DNA from: Heliocidaris tuberculata
Lineage: Eukaryota > Echinodermata > Echinoidea > Camarodonta > Echinometridae
Assembly (NCBI GenBank): GCA_025618425.1
Contig: CM046838.1
Location: 4,035,715 to 4,099,714 of the forward strand
Reading direction: 5' to 3'
DNA: 64,000 nucleotides
Below are positions 35,088 to 47,258 of this stretch, piece after piece. The notes beneath the pieces were generated by a model. That model saw only the letters and a list, made by a program, of their open reading frames with translations. It made no database searches and was not told the DNA's origin. The position numbers and the translations under genes are program-made. Every line of letters begins with the position of its first letter. Positions within the stretch are counted from its first letter, which is position 1.

Positions 35088-36485
35088 CTGAATATGAATG
35101 TAATTTTGTACATCAATTATCATCAGTGGTAAAATATATATCATGTATACTGTGGTTCGACATTTGCTTTGACGATACTTGCGCCAGGCTTTATTTCTTC
35201 AAAGAAATAAGCACATGGTTTGATATTGGGTTTTAGGATTGGTTTCGGTTTAGGATTAATGTTATAGTCCAGTAGACGGTACCATATACCATGTACATGA
35301 CCTGGAAAAGTTGTTAAGTACAAGGTTGTTTTTTTCCGTTGATTTGTGTTCTAGATGGGTATTGAATTAAATTCAGCTTGGTTGCCACCTTTGCAACCTT
35401 GAGCGATTTTTTTTTTTTTTTTAGATTAGCCTAATTAGCATAATCATTTAATTAGAAAATGTGCAATATTTAATATGTTGCTAATCTTAATTCAGAAAGC
35501 CTGAAAACATAAATAATACAACATTTCTAGGGTTTTCTATGATGAGGAAATCATTTATGACACCAATTTTTATTTTCAGGTAATGCAACTGTCGTAAATA
35601 GCATAATTAGCATAATTAGCTAATTAGCATATGTGATATTTATGGATGTCTTTCTCATTGTTTATCCAGAAACCTCAAAACATAAATTATACAACTTTTC
35701 TAGGGTTTTCCATGATGAGGAATTCATTTATGACACCTGTTTTTAATTTCAAGTAACGCAATTGACGTAATTAGCATAATTTGCATAATGAGCAATTAGC
35801 ATATATGCAATATATAGACTTCTTTGTCATTGTTTATTCCGGAAGCCTGAAAACATAAACTATACAACTTTTCTAGGGTTTTCTATATGATGAGAAATTC
35901 ATTTATGACACCAGTTTTATTTTCAAGTAATGCAATTGTCATAAATAGCATAATTAGCATAATGAGCTAATTAGCATATGTGCAATATGTAGACTTCTTT
36001 GTCATTGTAATTTATATCTAGAAAGACTGAAAATGGTGCAATGCAACATTTCATAACACTTTTTAAAGACAACAAATTAGTGTAGGAGAAGATATTCCAT
36101 GTAGATGTAGTATAAGTAGCCTAATTAACATAATAAGTACGTTTGCATATTTGCATTTATCGATATTGTTAATCCACAAAATTCCGGGATGGCAGATTTA
36201 ATGTAGATACATTTATCTCAGAGGTCAACCACGTTGACACGAAAAATAATTAGCCTTATTAGCATAATTAGCATATTAATCAGGGAATTGCCTAATGGCC
36301 TTTTGAATTTCTGTCCGACAGGACAGAATATGTAGGTATTCATTGGTAATTTCCAACTGTACCAGTGATAACAGTAGAATAAACAGTCATGACAGAGACC
36401 AGTAAGTTACTAAATACATGAAGAAATGGTTTGGGTCGACTGAAAGATGGTTATGGTGGTAAAGCAAACACAACAAAGAAAGTAA

Positions 36486-37224
36486 CCCCCTTAGTCAAAT
36501 TGGCGTAACTTCTTAACGAAAAGATTGTGAGGAAAATAACCTGGCAAGAGTTTTTTTTTACAATTATTGACTAACTTCCCTGTAAAAATGAGATTGATCC
36601 ATTGAGTCATGCATGAGTGAGCAAACATTAAAGGCAAAAATGTCACTTTTCAAAAGTCATAACGGTCATTTTCATGCTGTATTAACAGTACATTCTAGCA
36701 TTTCTTGTGCGAATTTTAAAGTGTGCTCACTCAACCCCGACACAATGACAACCCCTTTAGTCACACAACATGACTTGTGATGATACATTTTGGTAAAAAT
36801 ATGCAGGAGTTACTTTGTTTTTCAATAAGCTGAATGGATTTTGCAATTTCAAATTCAGGAGGGTTGATTTTTTTTTTTAATTGTGCTCACCCAACCATAA
36901 TGAGAAAAGTGTCGGGATAGGTGTGAGGGGGTCAAGCGATGGATGATAAACAACAACAACAACACAACACGTAAATATGCACCAGAAACCAAATTCGCTA
37001 AAATCTCGTTTCACAGAATCCCCATGCAAATGCCCCTTGTGACTTTTGAAAAGTGACAATTTTGCCTTTAATGTTTGCTCATCATGCATGACTCAGAGGA
37101 TCAATCTCATTTTCACAGAAAAGTTAGTCAATAAGTGTAAAAACACTCCTACCAAGTTATTTTGCTCAAAACCTTTTCGTTAAAAAGTTACGCTATTTTG
37201 ATTAAGTGGGGGGGGGGGGGTTAC
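36486..37224. mobile_element. Double-palindrome foldback nested in foldback 2
   Basis: The left end agtaacccccttagtcaaat pairs with the right end attaagtggggg...ttact, where the terminal C5 is expanded to G13 (37,208-37,220). Arms of about 185 bp include gcatgagtgagcaaacatt and its mirror. An inner pair (gtgctcactcaaccccgaca against the segment near 36,890) makes a second stem. Same family as 1,545-2,110. Confidence 0.75.
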
Positions 37225-37354
37225 TTTTTTGTGTTTATATTTAGAATGTTGTTCTTTTCTTATTTTCCTTATTTGAGTTTATATGTGTTGACAGAATTAA
37301 GAGAACTTGTTGTATATTATCTAGACATATTAGTACATGACAGTCTAAGGGGGA

Positions 37355-37595
37355 AGGGGATAACCTCGATTGTCATAATGACCTCTATTCATAAGGACAG
37401 CTATCCATAAAACGTGACTAAATGAACGAGCTGTCCTTTATATATAGCGTTCCTTATGAACAGCAAATAAACCATATACAAAGTACCTCACTTTTCATAA
37501 GGACTGCTGGTCATAATGACCGCTATTCATAAGGACCGCTATCCATAACGCTTGACTAAATGAATAGCGGTTCTTACGAATAGCAAGCATACCCC
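37355..37595. repeat. Palindromic cgctattcataaggacc element, copy 2
   Basis: Alternating ctattcataaggac and complementary blocks, as at 22,757. The ends ataacctcgattgtcataat and tagcaagcataccccgac match the first copy's ends. It is inserted in the right arm of foldback 2. Confidence 0.65.
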
Positions 37596-38698
37596 GACTA
37601 AGGTTAGTGCTTCTATTCAGATGCAGAGGTAATGAATTACAAATTACAATCCGTGCTACATTGAACATGGTTGATCTCTGAGATAGATATTGGTCATTAT
37701 AAAAATGTAAACACATTGAATCTGTCATCGCAGAATTTTATGGATTAACTATATCAATAAATGCAAATATGCAAATTTATTTATCATGCTAATTAGGCTA
37801 ATTATACTACATCTACATGGAATATCTTCTCCTACACTAATTTGTTGTCTTTAAAAAGTGTTATGAAATGTTGCATTGCACCATTTTCAGGCATTCTAGA
37901 TAAACAATGACAAAGAAGTCTACATATTGCACATGTGCTTATTAGCTCATTGTGCTAATTATGCAGTTTACGACAATTGCATTACTTAAAGATGAAAACT
38001 GGTTTCATAAATGAATTTCTCATCAAAGAAAACAGTCGAAAAGTTGTATTATTTTTCAGGCTTTCTTGATAAACAATGACAAAGAAATCCATATATTGCA
38101 CATTATGCTAATTATGCTATTTACGACAATTGCATTATTTAAAAATACAAACTGGTGCATAAATGAATTACTCGTCATAGAAAACTGTAGAAGAGTTGTA
38201 TTATTTATTTTTCAGGCTTTATGAATAAACAATGACAAAGAAGTCCATATATTGCACATATGCTAATTAGCTCATTATGCTAATAATGCTATTTACGACA
38301 ATTGCATTATTTAAAAATAAAAACTGGTGTCATAAATGAATTCCGCGTCATAGAAAACCGAAGAAGAGTTGTATTATTTATTTTTCAGGCTTTATGGATA
38401 AACAATGACAAAGAAGTCCATAATATTGCACATAATTATGCTAATTAGCTCATTATGCTAATTATGCTATTTACGACAACTGCATTATTCAAAAATAAAA
38501 AAAGGTGTCATTAATGAATTCCTCGTCATAGAAAACCCTAAAAGAATTGTATCATTTATATCTTAGGCTTTCTGGATAAACACTGGAAAATAATTCCATA
38601 TATTGCACATATGCTAATTATGCTATTTGCGATAAAGGCAGTTTTTATTTGAAAATAAAAACTGGCGTCATAAATGAATTCCTCACAGAAACCCCTAG

Positions 38699-38773
<75 letters not shown>

Positions 38774-38774
38774 G
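38699..38774. repeat. (AT)n microsatellite
   Basis: About 70 bases of nearly pure AT dinucleotide within the right arm of foldback 2. Confidence 0.95.
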
Positions 38775-38874
38775 TATTATTTATGATTTCAGGCTTTCTG
38801 GGTTAAGATTAGCAACATATTATATATTGCATAAGTGCTAATTAGATGATTAGGCCCATAAAAAAAAAGTGTCC

Positions 38875-39232
38875 ACCCCTGTTACATGCATTATTTCGTC
38901 CAAATAATTGAAAAGCAGTCAGGGTGTCGAACTAACTTTCCGCCTAAAAAAAGGTGCTACGAGCCGTTATCTTTTTCTCAAATTTGCTATAAAACATCAA
39001 AACTTTGGCGCTTCGCGCGAGAGGGGGAACCCCCCCCCCCCCTCCCTGCACCCACCCCTGTTACATACAGTGCAGTATTGCTTCTAAATAATTGAAAAGC
39101 AGTCCGGGCTTCGAACTAACTTTCCGCCTAAAAAAAGTGCTACGAGCCGTTATCTTTCTCTCAAATTTGCTGTAAAACGTCAGAGCTTTGGCGCTTCGCG
39201 CGGGAGAGGAGAAACTCCCCCTCCCTGCACCC
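38875..39232. repeat. Tandem duplication of about 178 bp
   Basis: Two adjacent copies starting cacccctgttacat share ccgcctaaaaaaag, gctacgagccgttatcttt and ttggcgcttcgcgcg. A C13 run is present only in the first copy (39,030), where the second has a short mixed sequence. Confidence 0.85.
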
Positions 39233-39708
39233 ATCCCCTTGGGAGCACGCATTGCGTGCTCATCACCAATTTCGCACGCTTCGCGTTCTCACAACTCAAC
39301 TTTGTAAGTCTTTTTTTTCCCAAGAATTGTAATATTTGTACATATCATTGTTATTAAGGACCCCATGGAAGAACAGCCGTATTTTGTTATTACGGCTGAA
39401 AATGGGATATCCGCCTTAAGTAAATCATGATTTATTATTATTATGTATATTATTTATGTCATTGATTACGGAAATAAAAACAAACAAACAAACAACCCCC
39501 CCCCCCCCCCCTAAAATGAAATCCTGGCTACGCGGTTTGATCCTTCACGTTTGCCCCCCCCCCCCCCATTGAAAAATCCTGGCTACGCCAGTGGTGGCAA
39601 CCAGTCTGAATTTACTTCAATACTCATCTAGAACACAAATCAACCAAAAAAAAACAAAAAAAAAAAACAAACAAACAAACAACTTGTACTTAACAGCTTT
39701 TCCAGGGT

Positions 39709-40032
39709 GGTGTTTCATAAAGCTGTTCATAAAGTTACGCATGACTTTACGAACGACTTGAATATGAAGTGCCAGATAGGATGCCCAAAGTTTTTCCTGA
39801 TGTTTTAACAGAGTGTGACTGTATTTCTAATAACCTCGATTAAATTATGGCAAAAAATATACTTTGCATTAAAAATGATTGTTATAATAAGAATGTGAAT
39901 CTACAGTTCAACTTTAGTTGTTTCCGGTAAAAATGATTGAGCGTCCCATTTGGCTTGTCATATTTAAGTCATTCGTAAAGTCATGCGTAACTTTACGAAC
40001 AGCTTTATGAAATACCCCCCCCCCCCCCCCCC
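39709..40032. mobile_element. TIR element with poly-C terminus
   Basis: The left end gtgtttcataaagctgttca (then taaagttacgcatgacttta) is complementary to the right end (taaagtcatgcgtaacttta then cgaacagctttatgaaatac). TIRs are about 60 bp. The terminal GGG on the left corresponds to C18 (40,015-40,032) on the right. It abuts foldback 2. Confidence 0.8.
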
Positions 40033-40347
40033 AGGTCTGAAAAAAACTCCTACTGGACTATTAGGTATAGTGTATAGAAATTTACTGGGAAGTATTTTTT
40101 CTGTAGAGTATGTATAGAGCAACCGCTTTATACACAAACAAATTTTGATTCTTTTTAGGTTTAGGTATGAGGTATTGATGTAACAAATGCTTTTCATTTC
40201 TGTACTGGATTGACAAAGGTTGTATTCAGTTTCATGAAATCATACTTCAATTATTATATAATATATTCGGAAAAAAAACAACACTGTAATGATTAACACT
40301 GTTGTAATAAATGCATTGTGAATTGTCACAATATGTGTGGTAAATAC

Positions 40348-40432
40348 CTTGCCATGTATCCGTATGAAGACAGGTCTGCAACGCCAACATCAACATCGTG
40401 CAAGACAGCATTTGATCCAAGAAAGCCACCAT
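40348..40432 (-). CDS. Gene A exon 1: start codon and signal peptide
   Basis: The 85-bp coding part starts at an ATG in good context (A at -3, G at +4). It encodes MVAFLDQMLSCTMLMLALQT followed by CLHTDTWQ, with a hydrophobic core typical of a secretory signal peptide. It ends in phase 1 at g|gtattt, exactly the phase needed for exon 2. This start was chosen because it gives a signal peptide that splices in frame to the lectin domains. Gene A would thus encode signal peptide, CTLD1, CTLD2, CTLD3, EGF and further domains beyond the left edge: a secreted or type I membrane lectin. No TATA box is evident upstream. Confidence 0.8.
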
Positions 40433-42000
40433 TTTGGTCGCTTTTCAGGCCACTGTATTTTCTATCTCACGTATATCATTCGGCTTGACTTTGGTTTTTT
40501 GATACATATATCAAAGGCTCTTCAGAGATGATCTATTTACTTACAATAATAAATCATTCCAGGTAAATGATTTCATACTAATCTTCGAAGCCGTTGTTTG
40601 TCAGTTGGTAGTGATCATTGTGGTGTCTTCCTCATGCCAAAAACATGATGCAAAATAGTTGGCTTTTCCTGGTCATACACCCAATAGGTATACTGTTATT
40701 ATTGTTGCCTACTTCCTCAAAGAGAGAATAAGGAAAAAATGAATCGTCATCAGACCTTGAATTCTATTGAAATGCACTTGACTCATTCCGTGTTTTATTG
40801 ATATTGGCATGACGTTGTGCTTATGTAGCATTGTGTCTTTAGCACAATATTTCAATACAAAAAGGCTACGACTGAGATCCTGAATCCATTATTTATTGCT
40901 TCGGAGATTGGTTCACTGCACATCTATAGCGTTTAAAAAAAATATCATTCACCAGACTCAACCTTAGGCTTGAACCTACTTAGATGGAAACTGACTTGAG
41001 GTGACATAAGAAAAGAGATCAGAGACTAGTATTTATAAATACAGCAAAGCACTGGGTAATGTTTATGTTTGATTGAAATTGGTCAAATGAAGATACGGTT
41101 CTCAAACAACAAGCAAACAATGAGTAGTAAACCATGCTAAAACTGATAAGTTTGATTTATTATGAAATGGAGAAGAAATGGGAAAAGATTAACGATTCCA
41201 TTGTACATGTTGTCATAGAGATGTTTTACATCAAGTACAGTTTCCTCCAAAAGTGAAGTTTTAATACATTGAGAATCTAAGCATGTTTTTACCATACCCC
41301 CCCCCCCCTGCCAGTTCTATCTCACACTTGGAATAAAGTCAAGCGGTAATGTAAAGCAGTTTATTTCAACGACATTTCATTTATTTTCTTGTTTACATGC
41401 CCTATACGCCTACTAATGATATACATATAAAGGCCATTTGTGAACTTTCAGGTATGAACAAATTCGATATTTTCTGGCATGTCAGGTGGGAAATAATATC
41501 AAAGCCAGAAATTCTGGGGGACAGAGGGAGCCCATAAAAAAATGAACGATGGACAGAGGTTTGAAAATGGGAGGGAGAGGGTGGGGGGGAGACCTATATA
41601 ACAAGGGAGCGAGAGATAGATAGAGAGAGAGAGAGAGAGACAGCGGGAAAGGGGGGGGGGGGCAAATAGGGAGACAGAGACCAAAAGAGAATCGTACAGG
41701 GTGCTTGGAAGGGATAATTTTTATTTTTTCTTTGATCAGTGGCTGGATCACATACCTGCCAGTTTCTCATAAGCTAAGAAGCTACAAAAGATAAAGATTC
41801 AAGATTTATATGTACACGTATAAGGCAAATATGAGACTGAAGGCAAAACAATACCTTTTACATTTGTTCAAGCATAACTCCTTGATCACGGGCTTGAGCC
41901 TTGAAGTAGTGGCATCTAAGGGTATAGGGCAAACTAGTTCATAATTTTTTGCTAGGAGAGAAGTATTATATAGAGAATATATTTATATTCTGTTTATACC
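40433..42000. other. 5' flank of gene A
   Basis: Presumed promoter and upstream intergenic DNA. No TATA box or initiator could be assigned. It holds a C12 run (41,297), a (ga)n tract near 41,620-41,640 and a G12 run (41,651). Confidence 0.4.
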
Positions 42001-42219
42001 AGTGCTGCCTGAGAATATTAGCCAAAACTATTAAAGCTCAAAAAAAGTTACAACCAATTTATGGCTGAAAAACTAGATTTTCATAAAACACTGAGGGATT
42101 TTGTACATAATTGTGAGAAATGAAAATGAGCAAATAATGGTGCGTAGCTCTTATCACTATGATCAAATGGCCTCAAAACTGTCCTCCCTTTTTGAAAAAC
42201 TCTGTAAATGTTGGAAAAT

Positions 42220-42290
42220 GTCTCAGCCGGGAATCGAACCCGGGTTCCTAGCTTAGAACGCCAATGCCTTATCCAATGGGCCACGGAATC
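42220..42290 (-). repeat. tRNA-Arg(TCT)-like head of a SINE
   Basis: The minus strand has an A box (gtggcccattggataaggc) and a perfect T arm (ccgggttcgattcccgg). The anticodon loop gttctaa gives anticodon TCT. The anticodon stem contains two G-U pairs, and the acceptor stem pairs only about five of seven positions, so this is more likely a tRNA-derived SINE head or pseudogene than a working tRNA. SINE body sequence would extend left toward about 42,000. Confidence 0.6.
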
Positions 42291-42344
42291 GCGCTAGTGT
42301 TTTTGTCTACTCCAGATTGACAAATGTTCAACCTTCATCAATGC

Positions 42345-43842
42345 TTTGTAATCGTCGAGGTGTGACAGGGCCATTGTGGCCAGGCCCAAGGGAGCCGGGG
42401 GTGCTGGGGGTGCTGCAGCACCCCCGGATTTTTTTGAGGGGGTGCTGTGCACCCCCTAGAAGGCTGAGGTTGCTGGGGGTGCTGCAGCACCCCCAAATTT
42501 CTATGGAGCACTTGCCCCAGGTGGTACTTAAAGCAGGGACACAAAAACGCAAAAGAGAGAAAGGGGGAAAAAACTTATGCTGAAGAATTATTCGCCCCAA
42601 TAAAGTACATTACACATAAAGTCTTTGTTAGGGTCAAAATTTTCTAAAGCTCAGTAGCTTTGCTCCCTTGTATTTTATTTCCACATACATAATTACAACT
42701 ACAAATCGATTTATAGCTCTTCATGTTGTTCCTATACAAAATAAAAATATCAACTCTTACTTGGAAAAGTTTTTCAGCCCCAAAATAAGAAAAATCAAAC
42801 AATGATTTTTTTAGTAATTTCTTTTATGTCGCATTAGCAACATCAACAATTAAAATTTTTATGTATTTCTTTCTTTTTACTCAAATTGGTGATTTTCTGG
42901 AACAGCGATTTAAAGTTGATTTCATTCGTGCCAACCATGGTGCATTGGTTTGCAGAATGACCTAAAATGAATGTTATCTTTGCAGGTAATGTTGATTTCA
43001 GGGTCTGCACCACTCCCCCCTCCCCTCGCCCCCTGCCGAAATTTTGGCTTTGCCAAGGACTTAGCGAAACAATGTGTAATAATATCAGTGGTGTATCTAT
43101 GGGGGACGCATGTGCCCCTAGTCCTCGACCGACACTTGAAGCGGTTAAAAAAAAAGAGAAAGAAAGAAAAAGAGGAGAAAATGAAGGGAAATTTCTGAAG
43201 CTCTGTCGCTTTGTTTCCTCGCATAATGTTGCTCCAGGATCTCGTAATTTCGCTCCCCAGTATAGGATATAGTGTTTATGAAGGGCTCAAGATTGATGAA
43301 ACATTCTCGTTGCTTTGCTCATCATCATGTAAGTTTCATTATCCTCTTGTTAAATATTGCTCCCGAATATAGGATTAAGTGTATAAAATCGTATTGGCAA
43401 AGGTTCAATCTTCAAAAGAAATGTCAACTTTCGGCTGCCTTTCTAAATTCCTTGACTATTTCTCAAATGGTTTCCATTAATGTTGCGCCCTAATTGAGAA
43501 GGAAGTGAAGAGAAATGTTCAAAAAATGAATCTCTACCGCTCGATCGCAGGACTTAATGGCAAATTTTCCTTGGTAAATTGCATAAGAAATTGCGTTTTG
43601 GGGGTTAAAAAATGCAACAACAACAAAAAAATCTACCGCTCGGTCGCTTTCCTCCCTTACTTGTACAATGATGTCGATAAGTTGGGGGGTAGGGGCGCAA
43701 CTTAATTTTTTGCCCTGGGGACCCTAATTCCTACGTAAGAAACTTACTGTATACCAAAAATTCTGCTCACAGCACCCCCAGTAAAAAAATCTTTCCCAGG
43801 GGCCTGATTGTGGCCCTGTCACACCATGACGATTTAGCCAGC
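42345..43842. mobile_element. TIR-bounded element with GC-rich palindromes
   Basis: The left end aatcgtcgaggtgtgacagg then gccattgtgg matches the complement of the right end (aatcgtcatggtgtgacagg then gccac). Just inside are two perfect 20-base palindromes, gggggtgctgcagcaccccc, at 42,406-42,425 and 42,475-42,494, plus a similar imperfect one between them. The interior has purine tracts and no recognised protein. Confidence 0.6.
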
Positions 43843-44106
43843 ATACGCCGACATATAAAAAAAAATTGGAATACGCTGGCGTATGTCGAATAAGTTATGG
43901 GTAAGTTTTGTATAAGTTAAGAGCACGGTGAAGCACGATGGTAGGCCTATATGTCGTAGTACGGCAAGGTCGTCGAAAAATAGTGTGCATGCACAAAATT
44001 TTCGTCGTATGTCAGCGCATGGCTCATACGTCCCGCAAACGCAGGCCATAGGTTATGCGATCGTTGACACACTGTTTGATTTCACTTGAATAATGACAAT
44101 TTCGAA

Positions 44107-44286
44107 CCTTTTATTTTTTTTTTATTTATTTTATTTTTTATTCTTTATTTTTATTTTTTTTTTATTTTTTTTTTATTTATTTATTTATCATTATTATTAT
44201 TATTATTTTTTTTTTTTTTTTGGGGGGGGGGTTAACGTATCTACTAAAAAAGTGGGCCCCACACCCCCCCCCCCCCCCCCCCCCCC
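44107..44286. repeat. T-rich low complexity, G9 and C23 runs
   Basis: A long T/A tract to about 44,220, then G9, a short spacer and C23 at 44,264-44,286. No gene. Confidence 0.9.
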
Positions 44287-45514
44287 ATGTCACAGGCAAG
44301 TTATAATATTATTTGGCGTCTGAACCTTTGGAGGAATAAACCGTCTGTGCTTTTTTTTTTTCTTTCTTTCTTTTTTTGTTGATAATGTGAAGAACATCCA
44401 TTCATAAACTGTTCCAATAACATTGTAGACACAACATCTATTTTGGGGTTTAAGAAAACCATGAAGACTGATGTTCAAGGCTGAGATATGTAACATATGG
44501 AAACTTGTATTGTGCCAAACCAAACTATATAATTTCATGAATGAAGGGAATTAGTGAATGGTAATTTTGCACAAGGAATGTGCTTTTAAATAGTTTTCTG
44601 TGATATTTCAAACACATCAAAAGCCAATAATAAACAAAAAAGATTTCACTTTTCTTTGATGATTGCTAAATAACAGAATCTGATTGATCTTATTCTTGGC
44701 TGAATCATTGCAATAATTTTCAATAACTTATCATGATGATAAATGCAAAGTTGCTCAGGGGACTCGTATTTCCTCGCCAAAACTAGTTCAGATATAAATG
44801 GGTGTAAGATTATCATTTTTTTAAAATGACGCTGCGTCACGTGTCTGAATGAGAACGAGACTTTAGCGAGATTAAACCAATTCTTATACAAAATACTTGC
44901 ATTTTATATTGATATTTATTGCATTCTTTTTTAAAGCCATTGATATACATCATTTGTATGTTATTAACGCATAACTTATATACATGATATTACCATTGAT
45001 GAATAACTAGTGATATAACAACGGTGTATGATTTTTGAAAAATAGATGCAAAGAAGGTGATAAAGCAGAAAAGTCACATATCAACAAGATCATAGGTACA
45101 ATTATATTTATGATCACGAAAATATATATTAAAAATGGCGAACAAATTAGTTTCCTGAATTTCATCAGCTGCTTTCATATAGAAGGCATTCACTGTAAAA
45201 AAAAAAACATATATTAAAAAATGCCTTTTTTTGACGGGAAATTTCCTGGCAGTCAGGATGCCGGGAATGCCGGTTTTTTCACAGTACATGTAAAATAACA
45301 GATTTCCGGGGTTTTTTTTTTTTTTTTTTTTTTGGTTTTTTGTTTGTTTTTTTGTGTTAAATAGTAGAAACTTTAACTTCTAACAGACAAATCTGGGTAT
45401 ATGTTACTGCACACACAAGTGGGTTGAATGTTCGGCCCGAAAATTACAGCTATTTCCTCGCCATATTTCATATTTGAAGAGCTATCCTTTTCGGTGACCG
45501 GACACATTCTCCTG
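44287..45514. other. Intergenic, no gene recognised
   Basis: AT-rich sequence between genes A and B. A T-rich stretch lies at 45,311-45,360. No exon with splice signals was found. Confidence 0.4.
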
Positions 45515-45845
45515 CTGCAATTGCTCCTGTGACAAATGCTTCGCATAAAGCGACAATTGCTCCGTGACATTTGCTCCGCGACATTTGCTCCGCAACATTT
45601 GCTCCGAAGTCAAATGCTCCTGCGTCAATTGCTCCGCCGACACTTGCTCCGCCGACATTTGATCCGCCTACAATTGCTCCACATGTAGCGACAAATTCTA
45701 CGGCGACAAATGCTCCCCGAACGACAATTGCTCCGCCGACATATGCTTCGCCGACAATAGCTCCGCCGATATTTGCTCCGCCGACAATTGCTCCGCCGAA
45801 AATTGCTCCGCCAACATTTGCTCGGCCCAAAAGTGTTCCGTAAAA
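45515..45845. repeat. 15-bp minisatellite, acaattgctccgccg
   Basis: About 20 degenerate copies of a 15-mer (attgctccgccgaca and variants). Because the period is a multiple of three and has no stop, several frames stay open, for example a 208-residue minus frame with GGAIV/GGANV pentapeptides. The sea urchin TU foldback family is known for 15-bp tandem subrepeats, but no inverted partner is seen here. Confidence 0.75.
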
Positions 45846-46309
45846 GACGAATGCTCCTACAATTGCTCCGATGCAAAAGTACCCCGTGGAAGACAGCTGC
45901 TCCTGCAATTGCTCCGCCAACAATTTTGTCACCCCAAAATGTGATGAAAGGAAGACAATTGCTCCTCCCCGAAAGTGTTTTATTAAAAAAGTTTTGTTCC
46001 TAATACAATTACTCCGCCGAAAGAAAATCTGTTTCTTAGAAAACAATTGCCCATTGGCTGATCCAAAGCTCCAAAAAAAAAAAAGAACGAGCATTTTTTT
46101 TTTTAGAGAAAAAAGACGTTCGTCATTGCTTGTTAAGCTCTTTCTCTATTTTTCGATTTTGATTACTTAAAAAAAGAAAAAAATATATTTATATATATAT
46201 ATATAACATAGTGTGACCTGTAGTCTTGTCAGATAAGCATGATTAGAGCCGTTATTCATATGGATGTTAACTCCTGCATCAGTTACTTTGTCCATGTTGT
46301 CTGTAAAAT

Positions 46310-46490
46310 ATCTCCTCCCTTTCTATAATCGAACCTCCCTCCCTCCCCCTTCTCTCTCTCTCTCTCCTTCTCCTCATATTCTTTGTACACCCTCTTCTAA
46401 ATTGTCTTCCTACCTATTTTCCTTCCTCTCATGCTATTAGTCTTCTTTTATTCTCCTCACTTCTTCTCTTCTCCCCCCTCTCTATATTTC
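46310..46490. repeat. Pyrimidine-rich low complexity
   Basis: C/T-rich sequence with a tctctctct core. It follows a short (ta)n tract near 46,190. Confidence 0.8.
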
Positions 46491-46969
46491 TCTCCAGAAA
46501 TTGTAACCTAATAAATAGATTACTATTTGTGTGTAAAACACCCCTCTTATTCGAATACTATATTTCTCTAAAATCATTATTATCTTCATCTTTTTTCAAC
46601 TAGTTCTTCTACAAACTGTATTTTCTGTGAGCCTAACATCATTTTATACTCGGTTTATCTTCTTGTTATCTCAATTCCAATCAAACTGAAACATAAATTG
46701 GAGTTCTGGTCATCCGATTACAGTTCGAAAGCAACTGTTTCAAAGCAATTGGGAAAATTAGATTAGATGTACATAAACACAAGTGTCTAGTGTGAGATTT
46801 TGGGAAAATCGAATCGATAAATTTGTCGACGTTCCCCTTAGAGCACCTGCACTGCTCACAGAAACGAATATGGGACCACACACAAATCTGACATGAATGT
46901 TAAGCTGGAACACTTCACCTATTTCTTGTCATATTTTTAATATTATAAAGGGCATTTGAAGAGCGATCC

Positions 46970-47100
46970 TTTCGGCCCTGTCCTTCAGGCGCCTAAGGGC
47001 ATGTTTTTTCAATGCCTTGGCCTTGGACTTGGATGCCTTGGCCTTTTGCATTCCTTGGCCTTGGCACTGAGGGTTCAAAGCCTTGGCATTGGTCTTGATA
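46970..47100. repeat. ccttgg minisatellite
   Basis: Repeats of gccttggccttgg and variants (gccttggcattgg, gccttggacttgg) with an irregular 6-12-bp period. Confidence 0.6.
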
Positions 47101-47258
47101 TGTCATGATAATCTTCCAAAATCACATAAAGAGAATAAGAAAGCTCGCAAATAATTTTCACCTCTCCCACAACTCAACCTTCTCTATTAATAAAAAGCAC
47201 AGATAAATGATATTTGAAAACAGATGAAAAAAAAAAGAAAACAAGGAGAAAACATGTA

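Larger units (their letters stand above)
35301..39706. mobile_element. Giant foldback element 2 (4.4 kb)
   Basis: The termini cctggaaaagttgttaagta (35,301) and its complement at 39,687-39,706 start arms that also share ttgatttgtgttctagatg and ggttgccacc. Inner arms are tandem AT-rich units (gcataattagcataattagc, gcctgaaaacataaa, gaattcatttatgacacc) of about 172 bp: four on the left (35,430-36,060) and about five or six inverted on the right (37,760-38,830). A second foldback (36,486-37,224) occupies the centre. No coding capacity. Architecture as in foldback 1. Confidence 0.8.

Noticed and set aside
35141..35323. 60-residue minus frame next to gene A exon 2, Pro-Lys-rich
   Set aside because: It partly lies in the foldback terminus and has no acceptor/donor pair in the required phase.
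42220..42290. Functional tRNA-Arg gene
   Set aside because: The acceptor stem pairs poorly and the anticodon stem has two wobble pairs; a SINE head fits better.
45468..46094. 208-residue minus frame with Gly-Gly-Ala-Ile/Asn-Val repeats
   Set aside because: Produced by a 15-bp tandem repeat without stops; the plus strand is also open across it.
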